Positions 35,449 to 45,542 of a stretch of DNA of 64,000 bases are shown one piece after another (positions within the stretch are counted from its first letter, which is position 1; every line of letters begins with the position of its first letter). A program made the translations under genes and the position numbers. The stretch spans positions 3,534,001 to 3,598,000 of the forward strand of contig CP104100.1 of assembly GCA_025163595.1 (NCBI GenBank), in the 5' to 3' direction. Below the pieces are notes generated by a model. That model worked only from the letters and a program-made list of their open reading frames with translations, was not told where the DNA came from and did not search any database. This DNA is from Phaeobacter sp. G2 (GTDB lineage Bacteria > Pseudomonadota > Alphaproteobacteria > Rhodobacterales > Rhodobacteraceae).

Positions 35449-37104
35449 TCAGGCTGGAACACCCGCCTGTTTCAGGGCATCGGCCCATTCATGCCCCTCC
35501 AGCGAGGCGGCGCCTGGGTGTTCCCGGTGGTATTGGGTCAGGTTGAACTTGGGGGACGTCGCCAAAAGGTTCTGAACTGCCTCGCGCGCCTCACCTGAGC
35601 GGCCAGAAAGCTGCAGTGCAATTGCCTTGGTACGCAAACTGGCCGGATAGGTGGCATTGGCTTGCAGCGACCGCTCAGCCAGCTGAAGGGCGCGGTCGTA
35701 GTTGTGGGCGGACAGGTTGGCGGAGGCAGAGACCGAGTCGAAATAATATTTCTGCGGACCCAGGGGGGTAAGCCGCCGCGCCGCATCAGTGAGTTCAACC
35801 GCCTCGACCGGATGCCCCTGGTAGGCCCAAGTTGCCCCCTTCAGCAAGATTGCCAAAGCTTCGTTTGGGTTATCCTTTAGCGCCAGGTCATAGGAGTTCT
35901 GCGCCATGTCAAAATCAAACAGCAGATGGCTGGAAATTGCCCCCCTCAACGTATGTGCCAAAGAAAAGGAAGGATCAGCTGCCAGCGCGGCGCCGGCATA
36001 TTGGCTGGCCAGCCCTGCATCCATCTGACGATCACTGGAAAAGCCCTTCTGAACCCGCAGCACGTGCCAGAAGCCCATCCAGGTCAGCACCAGGGGATGT
36101 TTGGGGTCGCGATCCAACAGAACCTTCAGAATTTCACGGGCACGGCCAAAGCGGTCAGCGGTCATCTCCTGCATCATGGAAATCGCCGCCATCAACAGCA
36201 TATGCCCTTCGAGACTGGAGAGCGGTTTAAAGGCCGAAATCCGCACCGCCTCTCCAACCAGGGTCTGGCCAATTTGGCGGGTCGCCTCGCATAGGGCCTC
36301 ACTCCGGCCAGCCATCAAATCTGGCAATGGCCCCTCAAAATGCCGCGACCAGATCACCTGCTCCCGCTCAGCATCGTGAAGTTCGATCTCGGTGGACATG
36401 ACCTGCCCGTTTGCCCGCACGGAGCCGGAAACAAGGTATTTCACCCCCGCAACAGCCGAAACCTCCGACGGGCGCACCCGCGCCAAATCAAATTGACGGG
36501 ATGCCAAATAGGAAGTGACAGTAAAGGCCTGACTGCGCGACAGGCTGCGCGACAGCTCCTCTGAAATCAGTGATCCCAGCGGGGAGGCATCTTCACCTGG
36601 TGCCAATTGTACAAAGGGAAGCACCGCGATCAGCGGCAACAGGCTCTCGGGTCTTGGGCGTCGTTCTTGCTGAGGCGGCTTGCCATTGCGGGCCGAACTC
36701 CGGCCTATCTCGATCCGGGTGTGTTGCAGCCACCGAGCAAAATTTGCCTCATAGGGCAGTTCAAACCCTTCCATGAATTCAGCGTCGCGGGCGCAGTCCT
36801 CAAAGGCAACTCTGCTCAGGTCTAATGTCACCCTCTCCCGATTGGCACTAATCACCGGTGCTATCGCAGGCCCCAAATGGCGCCTGAGTGTGGACAAGGC
36901 GGTTCTAAGGCTGGCTTTGGCCTGTTCGGGCTGCGCCAAACTCCACAGGGTCTGCTCCAAAAAAGCGCGGGTTCGAACCCCCGACTCAGCCATGCACAAC
37001 AAGGCTAATAGCGCCTGATGCTTTGCTCCCAACGGGATAGGCGTACCATCGCCCTGGGCAACATTAAAAGCTCCAAACTGGCCGACGCGAAGCAGAATAC
37101 TCAT
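35449..37104 (-). CDS. SARP-type transcriptional regulator with TPR-like C-terminal half
   Basis: About 551 residues. N-terminal OmpR/SARP winged helix (GAKHQALLALLCMAES, TLWSLAQPEQAKASLRTALSTLRRHLG), a bacterial transcriptional activation segment, then a domain (SLISEELSRSLSRSQAFTVTS, VKYLVSGSVR) found in CadC/adenylate-cyclase-like regulators, and tetratricopeptide-like helices to the end (AGAALAADPSFSLAHTLRGA). No membrane helix is seen, so it is a cytoplasmic sensor of unknown signal. Start ATG 37104. It is transcribed from an AT-rich upstream region. Target genes unknown. Confidence 0.85.
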   Translation of the reverse strand: MSILLRVGQFGAFNVAQGDGTPIPLGAKHQALLALLCMAESGVRTRAFLEQTLWSLAQPEQAKASLRTALSTLRRHLGPAIAPVISANRERVTLDLSRVAFEDCARDAEFMEGFELPYEANFARWLQHTRIEIGRSSARNGKPPQQERRPRPESLLPLIAVLPFVQLAPGEDASPLGSLISEELSRSLSRSQAFTVTSYLASRQFDLARVRPSEVSAVAGVKYLVSGSVRANGQVMSTEIELHDAEREQVIWSRHFEGPLPDLMAGRSEALCEATRQIGQTLVGEAVRISAFKPLSSLEGHMLLMAAISMMQEMTADRFGRAREILKVLLDRDPKHPLVLTWMGFWHVLRVQKGFSSDRQMDAGLASQYAGAALAADPSFSLAHTLRGAISSHLLFDFDMAQNSYDLALKDNPNEALAILLKGATWAYQGHPVEAVELTDAARRLTPLGPQKYYFDSVSASANLSAHNYDRALQLAERSLQANATYPASLRTKAIALQLSGRSGEAREAVQNLLATSPKFNLTQYHREHPGAASLEGHEWADALKQAGVPA

Positions 37105-37735
37105 CACACACCCCAAAAAACACACGGAATGATTAAATTACAACAACACTTCCCTGAATTGTAAATAAAAAAATTTCAATAAATCGTAAATAAATATGAT
37201 TAATCTAAAAAACTGAGATTAACTAATTTACAACCTATTGAAATTTACACTTCAATATCAGGCAGATAAACTTACTTTTTAAAAGATCTTACAGGATTTA
37301 TTTTACGGAATTCGCCCCCTCTCTGAACAATGCTCAAAGCTACAAGTACCAAGGAACCCATACAAATATCATAATTTCGAATCGCCGTTTCTACGCTACC
37401 AAATCTTCTAAAACCAGCAGGCTTTGCTAGGTCGGGATCCATTAATCCTGCACCGCCAGTTTATCATATCTGGTCTCTGACAAGAGGCATCTATAAAAAA
37501 CTGTGGTTCTATTTCAATCAGATGTAACGCAGACAGAGGGAAACCCGTCAAACCCGCCACGCCAAGGGCGTGCCAATTTCTCATCGGTGCCCTTCGGGGC
37601 GACGGGCGGTCATTTCACTTCTTGTCAGCGTCTTGGGGTGCTTGCACATAAAACCACTATTCACGCCCCCCCAAAAAACTGGGATTTATCAAAATTCCGC
37701 TGACGGCGTAGGATTATTGGCTCCCGACCCTGCGC
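37105..37735. other. AT-rich intergenic region without a supported gene
   Basis: About 630 bp. The first 350 bp are strikingly AT-rich (tracts such as gtaaataaaaaaatttcaat) compared with the GC-rich neighbours, ideal for H-NS-like silencing or bent promoter DNA for the SARP gene. No gene or RNA recognised. Confidence 0.5.
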
Positions 37736-38674
37736 CTACTCTTCAAAACTGGAGATAAAGCGGTAACCGGTTGGCGCCTTTTCAACCCTGCCAATGCCAC
37801 CCTTTGGCAAATGATAGCCAATCAGCTGCATCTGATCATGTGACAGCATATCCAGCAAACGGAGCCGGGTTTTTGCCGCCAGATTAGCGTCCTGATCCGT
37901 GCCAATCGCCCATTCCGGCTGCGCAAAGCTGACGTGGTGATTGCCAATTGCGTCTCCACCGATAAGAAGGCTTTGTTGCCCATCTCGCAGCTCAAACGAC
38001 ATGTGCCCTGGCGTATGCCCATGGCTTGCATGGGCTGCGACCCCAGGCAGGATCTCCTGGCCATCGCCAAATCTGCTGAGACGCTCTTCCATGACCTCCA
38101 GCCGCCGGAGAGCGCCCACCGCCATTGAAGCGCGATCCCCAGAAATTGTCGAGGCTGTGTTGGGATCAAACCAATAGGCCCATTCGTCCTCTCCCATCAG
38201 GTATTGGGCATTGGGAAACAAGGGGTCGTCAAAATCATCCAGAACGCCCCAAAGATGATCCGGGTGACAATGGGTAAAGACAACGTGGCTTATCTCGTCC
38301 GGGGTAACCCCTGCGGCGTCCAGCGCCGCTGTCAATTGCCCGGCGGTGTTTTGAAAACCTGGGCCGGACCCAGCATCAAACAGCACCAGCCGTCCCGCAT
38401 GGCGCAACAGCGTCACATTGAGTGGCGGATGCATCGGGCCTGCAGCGATCCCGCGCGCCTGCAGGATCTGGTCCACGGCCTCCGGGTCTAGACTCGCAAA
38501 AAGCAACGAGCGTGGCAGGGTCAAATGCCCGTCTGACAGGGTGGTTACTTGCATTTCTCCAAGTGTAAGCGACCTGGACATCCCTGTTTTTGCCCAGCTG
38601 GCTGCTGGCAGCAACAGTCCCGCAGACATGGCGGCAGACACGCCTGTGATAAACTCGCGACGTTTCACTGTCAT
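37736..38674 (-). CDS. Tat-exported metallo-beta-lactamase-fold hydrolase
   Basis: About 312 residues. Twin-arginine signal (MTVKRREFITGVSAAMSAGL), then the MBL fold with metal motif THCHPDHLWG (HxHxDH), HGHTPGH, and GGDAIGNHH with the bridging Asp. It is most like the lactonase/alkylsulfatase-free MBL group exported by Tat; substrate unknown, possibly a lactone or quorum signal (inference). gggggaaag just upstream of ATG 38674 is a good ribosome binding site. Confidence 0.87.
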   Translation of the reverse strand: MTVKRREFITGVSAAMSAGLLLPAASWAKTGMSRSLTLGEMQVTTLSDGHLTLPRSLLFASLDPEAVDQILQARGIAAGPMHPPLNVTLLRHAGRLVLFDAGSGPGFQNTAGQLTAALDAAGVTPDEISHVVFTHCHPDHLWGVLDDFDDPLFPNAQYLMGEDEWAYWFDPNTASTISGDRASMAVGALRRLEVMEERLSRFGDGQEILPGVAAHASHGHTPGHMSFELRDGQQSLLIGGDAIGNHHVSFAQPEWAIGTDQDANLAAKTRLRLLDMLSHDQMQLIGYHLPKGGIGRVEKAPTGYRFISSFEE

Positions 38675-38822
38675 CTTTCCCCCCACAGATTTTGCAAAAC
38701 ACCGAGCTTTGCACGCATTCTCACATGCGAATTTATATTATTTCCGACATTTGGCAAGCTCGAGACATCAGCTGTCATTCCGCTCGATCGGCGAACCAGA
38801 AAACAAGCTGCCAAGGGAGCAA

Positions 38823-38859
38823 GAAAAAGGCCCGGCACACCTTAATCGGTGCCGGGCCT
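38823..38859 (-). terminator. Rho-independent terminator of the second importer operon
   Basis: The stem aggcccggcac (38828-38838) pairs with gtgccgggcct (38849-38859) around a 10-nt loop, and on the minus strand a T-run (complement of aaaaa, 38823-38828) follows. It lies about 50 bp after the substrate-binding protein gene. Confidence 0.9.
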
Positions 38860-38909
38860 CTTGTGGTCTGACCTCTCCCCCGAGGGAGAGAAGTCGCTAC
38901 TGGCGCAGG

Positions 38910-40091
38910 TTACTGGCGGCTCAGCTCTTTCCACTTGCCTGCTTCGACAACCGAAATCACGATGTCATCGGCACCACGGTGGTCTTCAGCGCTGTAGGAG
39001 ATCTGCGTATCGGTAAGTTCATCGAAATAGGCCAGAGACTCCATGCCTTTGACAAAGGCTTCCTGGGTCAGATCCTGGCCTGCGGCTTCGAGCGCACGCA
39101 CCACAGTATCTGCAGCCGAGTAGCCAAGCATGGCAAATCCACCGGCGGGCTGGCCGAACTTGGCCTCATAAGCCGCAATGAACTGGGCCGGAGCTTCCTC
39201 CTCGGCGCGGGCAACAAGATCCACCCAGCCAGCAGCGGCATAAAGCCCCTCGGTAACGCCACCTGGTACGGCAGCAACAACACCAAGGAAACCAGCCGAG
39301 GTATTAAGGAATTTGACGTCGGTCCAACCCAGTTTTTTGGCGGTGCCAACCACGGTAATCCCCTGGCGCACGCCCAGGCCCAAGGCAACGACGTCACATC
39401 CCGCAGCTTTCAACTTGGTCAACGAGCCAACAAAATCCAGCTCGTCTGGCTTGTGGCTGGTTTCCGCGGCGTATGTCAGGCCCAGTTTTTCAGCTGTTTC
39501 AACTGCACTTTCCTGGATTTCTTTGCCAAAATCCGAAGGAATATACATGCTGCAGATTTCTTTGGCGTCAAATTCGCCCGCCAGATAGGTTACACCCGCA
39601 TCCACCTGATCATAGTAGCTGGAAAAGCCAATGAACTTGTTATCAACAGGATCTTGCAGCATCTGACGCGCCGAGGACAGCGGCCCGATGTTTGGAATAC
39701 CTTTTGGATCCAACAGTTTGAAACCGGCGATGTTCATCGGGGTGCCCAATGACAGCAACATGCCAAACACCTTGTCGCGGTTCAAAAGCTTGTTGTAGCC
39801 CTGCATCGCGCGGGGGATCTGATAGCCGTTGTCCTCAACAACAAAACGGATCTGGCGCCCATGGACACCCCCCGCCGCATTGGCTTCTTCAAAGCGCAGG
39901 TTTGCCCCGTTTGTGGCAGGTACGCCCACGGCAGCAAAGATACCGCTCAGGTCATTGACCGAGCCAAATACCACTTCGCTATCGGTCACGCCCTGGCTGT
40001 CGGCCTGTGCCGCAGAGCCTGCGCTCAAAGCCACAGCGCCGGCCATCAGTGTGCCCGCCATAAGCTTGGATGTAAGTGTCTTCATTTCCAT
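38910..40091 (-). CDS. ABC transporter substrate-binding protein (branched-chain type)
   Basis: 393 residues with Sec signal peptide (KLMAGTLMAGAVALSAGSAAQA) and the periplasmic-binding fold (VFGSVNDLSGIFAAVGVPATNGANLRFEEANAAGG shown only in part: VFGSVNDLSGIFAAVG). Ligand of the LivHMGF importer encoded upstream; last gene of the operon. The two start Met codons (40091, 40085) are equivalent. Confidence 0.92.
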   Translation of the reverse strand: MEMKTLTSKLMAGTLMAGAVALSAGSAAQADSQGVTDSEVVFGSVNDLSGIFAAVGVPATNGANLRFEEANAAGGVHGRQIRFVVEDNGYQIPRAMQGYNKLLNRDKVFGMLLSLGTPMNIAGFKLLDPKGIPNIGPLSSARQMLQDPVDNKFIGFSSYYDQVDAGVTYLAGEFDAKEICSMYIPSDFGKEIQESAVETAEKLGLTYAAETSHKPDELDFVGSLTKLKAAGCDVVALGLGVRQGITVVGTAKKLGWTDVKFLNTSAGFLGVVAAVPGGVTEGLYAAAGWVDLVARAEEEAPAQFIAAYEAKFGQPAGGFAMLGYSAADTVVRALEAAGQDLTQEAFVKGMESLAYFDELTDTQISYSAEDHRGADDIVISVVEAGKWKELSRQ

Positions 40092-40132
40092 TTCCTCCCT
40101 GGATTGGTTCGCAGCGTGTTCAGATCACGCCG

Positions 40133-42028
40133 TCAATACATGTCGTCAATCAGCGCTTTATGCTTTTTCTCCACAAAACTGCGTTTCAATTTCATCGTCG
40201 CCGTCAGCTCGTCATCTTCGGCGGTCAGCAGGACGTTGATCAGGCGGAAATCTTTGATCTGTTCCACCCGGGCAAAATCCTTGTTCACCGCTTCGACCTC
40301 TTGTCTGATCTGCGCGAGCACCTCCTCAGCAGCGCAGAGCGACGCAAAGTCACTAAAGGGTATCTTCCGGTCTTGGGCAAATTTTTCAACATTTTCCTGA
40401 TCAATCATGATCAGACAGCTCAGGTATTTGCGCCCATCCCCGATCACCACTGCATCCGAAATGTAATGGCTGAACTTCAACCGGCTTTCGATTTCGGCCG
40501 GGGTGATGTTTTTGCCCCCCGCCGTGATGATAATATCCTTGATCCGGCCCGTGATGGTCAGATTGCCGGCCTCATCCACTCGGCCAACATCGCCTGTGCG
40601 CAACCAGCCATCGGCGGTAAAGGTTTCGGCGGTTTTTTCGTTGTTGCGCCAGTAGCCCTGGAAGTTGTTCAACCCCAGCGTCTGGATCTCACCATCTTCG
40701 GCGATCCGCATCTGCACCCCCGGCACTGGATGGCCAACGGTTCCCGGCAGGTTTTGCTCCAGTGTGTTGATGGTCGCAATACCGGCGTTTTCGGTCATGC
40801 CATAGCCCTCAATCAGCGGCACACCAATGGACCAGTACCATTTCAGCAGCTCGGGCGAGATAGGGGCCGCCCCGGTGCCACCCCGGCGCATCTTGTCCAT
40901 GCCCAGCATCCGGCGCAGGTTGCGTAGAACCATGAAGTCCCAGAAGGCATAGGCCGCCGCAACACCGGCTGGAGGCTCTTTGCCAACCATAACATATTCT
41001 GCCCGCGCCTGACCGGCCTTCATCGCCTGCTGAAAGGCCCAACGCCCCATTGGCGTGGCTTCCTGTGCCAGCACCAGAACCCGCGAATAGATTTTTTCCC
41101 AAACCCGTGGCACCGCAAAAAATGTCGCCGGAGACACCTCCTGCATATTGTCAAAAACCGTCTCCGGGCTTTCGGCAAAATTCACCGTGCTCGCGGCCCC
41201 CAAGGGGAAATAGACCGAAACATTGCGCTCCAGAATATGACACAGCGGCAAAAAGCAGAGTTGCTCATCCGTCGGGTTCACGGCCAGAGCCCGCGCCCCC
41301 GCCTCCATCGAGGCCATGATGTTCTCATGCCCCAACATGGCGCCTTTGGGCATGCCAGTGGTGCCGGAAGTATAGATCAGCATGGCTGTATCTTCCGGCT
41401 TGGACTTGGCAATCTCGGCTTCAAAGGCACCGGGATTTTTAGCCTCATAGGCTTTACCCAGTTCGACCAGATCTTCGATAAACATACATTTATCCTGCTG
41501 AAGATCATGCAAGCCATCGCGATCATAAATGATCACTTTGGCCAGATCTGGCACCTGATCAGCGATTTCCAGGTATTTATCCAGCTGTTCATCGTTTTCA
41601 ACAAACAGGAACCGGCTGCTACTGTCATTGACCAGATAGGCCAGTTGCGAGGCGGAATCCGTGGTATAGACACCGGAGGCGATGCCGCCGACGCCCTGCA
41701 CACCCATATCCGTATAGAGCCATTCACGGCGATCTTCGCTCAGGATCGAGACCACTTCGCCGCGCGCCATTCCCAGCGACAGCAGGCCAAGGCCAATCCA
41801 TTTGGATTGTTCCCAATAGGTGATCCAGGAATAGGATTTCCAGATCCCCATGTCCTTTTCGCGGTGCGCCGTGCGATCCTGCAGGGCCATGCAGCGGGCC
41901 TGAAACAGCTTGGGGATCGTGTCGCAGCCATCGACCAGAACCGGACGTTGGCCCGGTTCTGAATTGTAGGAGACGCCATTGATTTCGATCTGGGCGAGCC
42001 CGGTCTGCTTTCCGACTTGAATATTCAT
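40133..42028 (-). CDS. AMP-forming acyl-CoA ligase (long-chain/aromatic acid type)
   Basis: About 631 residues. AMP-binding motif YTSGTTGMPKGAMLGHENI, EGYGMTENAG, the hinge/ATP region TGDVGRVDEAGNLTITGR and Lys-containing GRIKDIIITAGGKNI; a catalytic Lys is in the C-terminal LKFSHYISD region. It would activate an imported carboxylic acid to its CoA thioester. Being in an importer operon (11 bp after livF), uptake is directly coupled to activation. Start ATG 42028 with ggaggggcag. Confidence 0.9.
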   Translation of the reverse strand: MNIQVGKQTGLAQIEINGVSYNSEPGQRPVLVDGCDTIPKLFQARCMALQDRTAHREKDMGIWKSYSWITYWEQSKWIGLGLLSLGMARGEVVSILSEDRREWLYTDMGVQGVGGIASGVYTTDSASQLAYLVNDSSSRFLFVENDEQLDKYLEIADQVPDLAKVIIYDRDGLHDLQQDKCMFIEDLVELGKAYEAKNPGAFEAEIAKSKPEDTAMLIYTSGTTGMPKGAMLGHENIMASMEAGARALAVNPTDEQLCFLPLCHILERNVSVYFPLGAASTVNFAESPETVFDNMQEVSPATFFAVPRVWEKIYSRVLVLAQEATPMGRWAFQQAMKAGQARAEYVMVGKEPPAGVAAAYAFWDFMVLRNLRRMLGMDKMRRGGTGAAPISPELLKWYWSIGVPLIEGYGMTENAGIATINTLEQNLPGTVGHPVPGVQMRIAEDGEIQTLGLNNFQGYWRNNEKTAETFTADGWLRTGDVGRVDEAGNLTITGRIKDIIITAGGKNITPAEIESRLKFSHYISDAVVIGDGRKYLSCLIMIDQENVEKFAQDRKIPFSDFASLCAAEEVLAQIRQEVEAVNKDFARVEQIKDFRLINVLLTAEDDELTATMKLKRSFVEKKHKALIDDMY

Positions 42029-42039
42029 CTCTGCCCCTC

Positions 42040-42813
42040 CTAGCGCCATGTTTTCTTGCGTTTCCAGCGCTTCTCGCCGCGCTGGCCCTCTTCCTGATGG
42101 CCCAGGTAGAAAGACTTGATATCATCGCTTTCCATCAGCCGATCAGCAGAGCCATCCATCACGATCCGGCCGATCTCCATCACATAGCCCACATCTGCCA
42201 GGTCCAGCGCGATACGGGCGTTTTGCTCCACCAGCATCATGGTCACGTGCTCTTCGGTATTGAGACGACGCAGAATGGCAAAGATTTCCTGCACCAGCAG
42301 CGGAGACAGACCCAAGCTGGGTTCGTCCAGCAGCATGATCTGCGGCCGCAGCATCAACCCGCGCCCAATCGCCAACATCTGCTGTTGCCCGCCCGACAGG
42401 GTCCCGGCCTCCTGGTTGCGACGTTCAGCCAGAATCGGAAAGTAGTCAAAGACCATCTCGCGGTCGCGCTCGATCTCGGCCTTATCTGACCGGGTATAGG
42501 CCCCAAGGCTGAGGTTTTCGTCGATGGTGAGTAGCGGAAAAACCTCGCGCCCTTCGGGAACATGCACAATGCCATGTTCCACGATACGATGGGGTTCCTG
42601 GCCCTGAATGGGCTTGCCGTTGAACAGCACCTCGCCCTTTTCAGGGTCCATGATGCCCGAGATGGTTTTCAGCAGGGTCGATTTCCCGGCGCCATTGGCG
42701 CCCAGCACGGTGACGATCTGCCCCTTGTCGACCTTGAGCGACACCCCCCGGATGGCCATGATCGGCCCGTAAAAGCTTTCGAGGTTTTTGATTTCCAGCA
42801 AAGGTTCACCCAT
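42040..42813 (-). CDS. ABC transporter ATPase (LivF family), second importer
   Basis: 257 residues: Walker A GANGAGKSTLL, signature LSGGQQQMLAIGRGL, Walker B IMLLDEPSLGLSP, and C-terminal Lys/Arg-rich tail. ATG 42813 overlaps the LivG stop. Confidence 0.93.
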   Translation of the reverse strand: MGEPLLEIKNLESFYGPIMAIRGVSLKVDKGQIVTVLGANGAGKSTLLKTISGIMDPEKGEVLFNGKPIQGQEPHRIVEHGIVHVPEGREVFPLLTIDENLSLGAYTRSDKAEIERDREMVFDYFPILAERRNQEAGTLSGGQQQMLAIGRGLMLRPQIMLLDEPSLGLSPLLVQEIFAILRRLNTEEHVTMMLVEQNARIALDLADVGYVMEIGRIVMDGSADRLMESDDIKSFYLGHQEEGQRGEKRWKRKKTWR

Positions 42814-43580
42814 TAGACTGCCCCCGCGCCAAGATAGGCCTCGATCACGGCCGGATTGGCCTGGACCTCAGCCGGTGTGCCCTCGGCCAGTTTGGCGCCA
42901 TCGGCCAGGGCCAGCACCCTGTCAGACACCCCTGAAACCAACCCCATGTCATGTTCCACCATCAAAACGGTGATCCCCATCTGTTTGCGGATGTCATCAA
43001 TCCACCAGCGCATGTCCTGGGTTTCCTCTACCGATAGGCCCGAAGCGGGCTCATCCAGCAAAAGCAGGCGCGGTTTTGAGGCAAGCGCACGCCCCAGTTC
43101 AACCACCTTGCGCACCCCGTAAGGCAGCCCGGCGATCATCTTGTTGCGGTAGGGCTGCAGATCTAGGAAATCGATCACCTCCTCAACCGCCTCCCGGTGG
43201 CGCTCTTCTTCGCGGCGGACACGCGGCGTAAAGAACATCTCTTCCAATAGCGTGGTCTTGCGATGGCGATGGCGCCCCACCAGCAGGTTTTGCAACACCG
43301 TGGCATGCTCGAACAGCTCAATATTCTGGAAGGTCCGGGCAATGCCAAGATCCGCAACCTGATCCGCCTCGCGCTCCAGCAGGTTGTTGCCGGCAAAGGT
43401 GAACGTGCCGGCAAAAGGCTCATAAAAGCGCGAAATCAGGTTAAAGGCGGTGGACTTACCCGCGCCGTTAGGTCCGACGATGGCGTAGACTTCGCCCTCT
43501 TCAACCGAAAAGCTGAGATCATTGACCGCCACCACGCCACCAAATTTGAGCGTGGCATTTTTGATTTCCAAAAGGCTCAT
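42813..43580 (-). CDS. ABC transporter ATPase (LivG family), second importer
   Basis: 255 residues: Walker A GPNGAGKSTAFNLI, signature VRKVVELGRALA, Walker B LLLLDEPASGLSVEE, H-loop VEHDMGLV. Signature SGGQ is replaced by PYGVRK, usual for LivG. Overlaps livM by four bases. Confidence 0.93.
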   Translation of the reverse strand: MSLLEIKNATLKFGGVVAVNDLSFSVEEGEVYAIVGPNGAGKSTAFNLISRFYEPFAGTFTFAGNNLLEREADQVADLGIARTFQNIELFEHATVLQNLLVGRHRHRKTTLLEEMFFTPRVRREEERHREAVEEVIDFLDLQPYRNKMIAGLPYGVRKVVELGRALASKPRLLLLDEPASGLSVEETQDMRWWIDDIRKQMGITVLMVEHDMGLVSGVSDRVLALADGAKLAEGTPAEVQANPAVIEAYLGAGAV

Positions 43581-44662
43581 CTCAGGCGCTCCGTCTTCAG
43601 GTAGGATTTCTGGCGGCGGAACATGTCCTTGCGCGCAAATGGGAACAGCTCAAACCAGGTGCGGATCTTGAGCCATCGCCCGTAGATCCCCATCGGTTCA
43701 AACATGATGAACAGGATCAGGATCAGGCCAAAGACGCCTGTCTCCAGCCCTGGAATGGCGACACCACTGCCCACGACATTGTCCTTCAGGATCGACAAGG
43801 CCTGCGGCAGGAAGGCGACGACCACGGCGCCAAAGAATGCCCCGTGAATGGATCCAAGCCCGCCAATCACGATCATCATCAACAGGGTGATGGAAATCAC
43901 CAGGCTGAAGGTCTCGTTGTTGAAGGTGCCGGCATAGTAGCCCATCAAAGCGCCGGACCAGCCGGTGATCATGCAGGACAGGCCAAAGGCTTTGCCCTTG
44001 GTGCGGGCAATATGCACGCCCATGGCGGTGGCCGACACTTCGCTGTCCCGCACCGCGGCAAAGGCACGGCCCAGTGGCGAGCGCAGCAAGTTGCGATAAA
44101 ACAGGGTGCAGATGATGGTGACCACCAGGACCAGATAGTAGAACCGCGATGGCATCGACCAGCGTTCGATCTCAAACCCAAAGATGGTGATCATCTCCGG
44201 GAATTTGCCGGAAACACCGCCGCTCCAGTGTTCGGTCAACACAATGATGTCATCGGCCAGAACCGACAGGGCAATGGTGGCAATCGCCAGATAAATCCCG
44301 TGCAGCCGCAAGACCGGAACGGCAATCAACAGGCCGACAAACCCGGTGATGATCCCCGCCAATGGGAAGGCGATGATAAAGGGCACGCCCTGTTCGATCA
44401 GGATGGTATTGGCATAGCAGCCGATCGCCAGAAACGCGGCGTGGCCCAGGCTCGCCTGACCCGTCTGGCCGGTCAGCAGCATCAGGCCGAGGCCGGCAAT
44501 CGCCCAGATCAGCACATTGGTGACCTCGCCCAGGTAGAACTCATCCAGCAGGTAGGGCAATCCAAAGGCCAGCGCCAGAAGCGCACCATAGACACAGAGC
44601 GTCCAGCGGTCTGGGAACAGTCGAATGTCGTGCACGTAGGATGTTTTGAAATGAATACGCAT
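43577..44662 (-). CDS. ABC transporter permease (LivM family), second importer
   Basis: 361 residues with LivM-type GQTGQASLGHAAFLAIGCYA and coupling loop LRSPLGRAFAAVRDSEVSATAMG. About nine or ten membrane helices. Follows livH by four bases. Confidence 0.92.
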   Translation of the reverse strand: MRIHFKTSYVHDIRLFPDRWTLCVYGALLALAFGLPYLLDEFYLGEVTNVLIWAIAGLGLMLLTGQTGQASLGHAAFLAIGCYANTILIEQGVPFIIAFPLAGIITGFVGLLIAVPVLRLHGIYLAIATIALSVLADDIIVLTEHWSGGVSGKFPEMITIFGFEIERWSMPSRFYYLVLVVTIICTLFYRNLLRSPLGRAFAAVRDSEVSATAMGVHIARTKGKAFGLSCMITGWSGALMGYYAGTFNNETFSLVISITLLMMIVIGGLGSIHGAFFGAVVVAFLPQALSILKDNVVGSGVAIPGLETGVFGLILILFIMFEPMGIYGRWLKIRTWFELFPFARKDMFRRQKSYLKTERLR

Positions 44663-44666
44663 GAGC

Positions 44667-45542
44667 TTATACCTTCTTCACGCGGACCTGGCTGAACAGA
44701 CCGTGGGGTCTGAAGATCAGCACAGCCAGCAACAGGGCATAGGGCGCAATTTGTGAGTAGCCGGCAGCCAGGTAGCGCGCCGCAAAGGGCTCGATCACCC
44801 CAACGATAAGACCACCCGCCAGGGCACCGGGAAGCGAGCCAAAGCCGCCAATCACCGCCGCCGCAAAGGCCTTGATCCCCAACAAACCGGCATTCGGATC
44901 AATGGCCCCCTTGGAGGCAAACAAAATACCCGCAACCGCAGCCGTGGCACCGGACAGCCCCCAGATCAATCCCTGAACGCGCTTGACCGGAATACCCATG
45001 AAATAGGCCGCCATCTGGTTTTGACTTGCCGCCTGCATTGCCAGCCCAAGCTTGGTGCGCTGGAAGAACTGATACAAGAAAAAGGTCAACAGGAAGGTCA
45101 CAACGATGATGGCAAGATCCGCCATGCCCAGGACAACGCCGCCGATATGCAGATCGCCCAGCGCCAGAGGACTTTCTAAGGTTTGAGGCTCATGCCCCCA
45201 AATCAAACCCGCGACAAAGCGCAGGACAAACCCCATGGCAATCGTCAGGATCACCACCGCTGTCTGGTTCTGGCCAAAGAGATGGCGCAAAACAAAAAGG
45301 TCCAGCAGATAGCCAAACACCGCCATGATCGAAATCGTCAGCGGCGCGGCGATCCAGAACGGCAAATGCATATATTCCGCATTGGTCAGACCAAGGCTCA
45401 CAAAAGCCCCAATCATCATAAAGTCCCCCTGGGCGAAATTCACCGCCTCAGTGGCTTTGTAGATCAACACGAACCCAAGCGCGATGAGGCCGTAAACACA
45501 GCCATTCGCAAGCCCACTGATCAAGAGCTGCAATACTTCCAA
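44667..45542 (-). CDS. ABC transporter permease (LivH family), second importer
   Basis: 291 residues starting at TTG 45542 (MEVLQLLISGLANGCVYGLI), with ggagg upstream at the usual distance. Family motif IALGFVLIYKATEAVNFAQGD; coupling loop KLGLAMQAASQNQMAAYFMG. First gene of the operon. The TTG start may limit expression. Confidence 0.9.
   Translation of the reverse strand: MEVLQLLISGLANGCVYGLIALGFVLIYKATEAVNFAQGDFMMIGAFVSLGLTNAEYMHLPFWIAAPLTISIMAVFGYLLDLFVLRHLFGQNQTAVVILTIAMGFVLRFVAGLIWGHEPQTLESPLALGDLHIGGVVLGMADLAIIVVTFLLTFFLYQFFQRTKLGLAMQAASQNQMAAYFMGIPVKRVQGLIWGLSGATAAVAGILFASKGAIDPNAGLLGIKAFAAAVIGGFGSLPGALAGGLIVGVIEPFAARYLAAGYSQIAPYALLLAVLIFRPHGLFSQVRVKKV

Noticed and set aside
38418..39752. 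444-codon plus-strand frame
   Set aside because: Antisense to the substrate-binding protein and its terminator; not coding.
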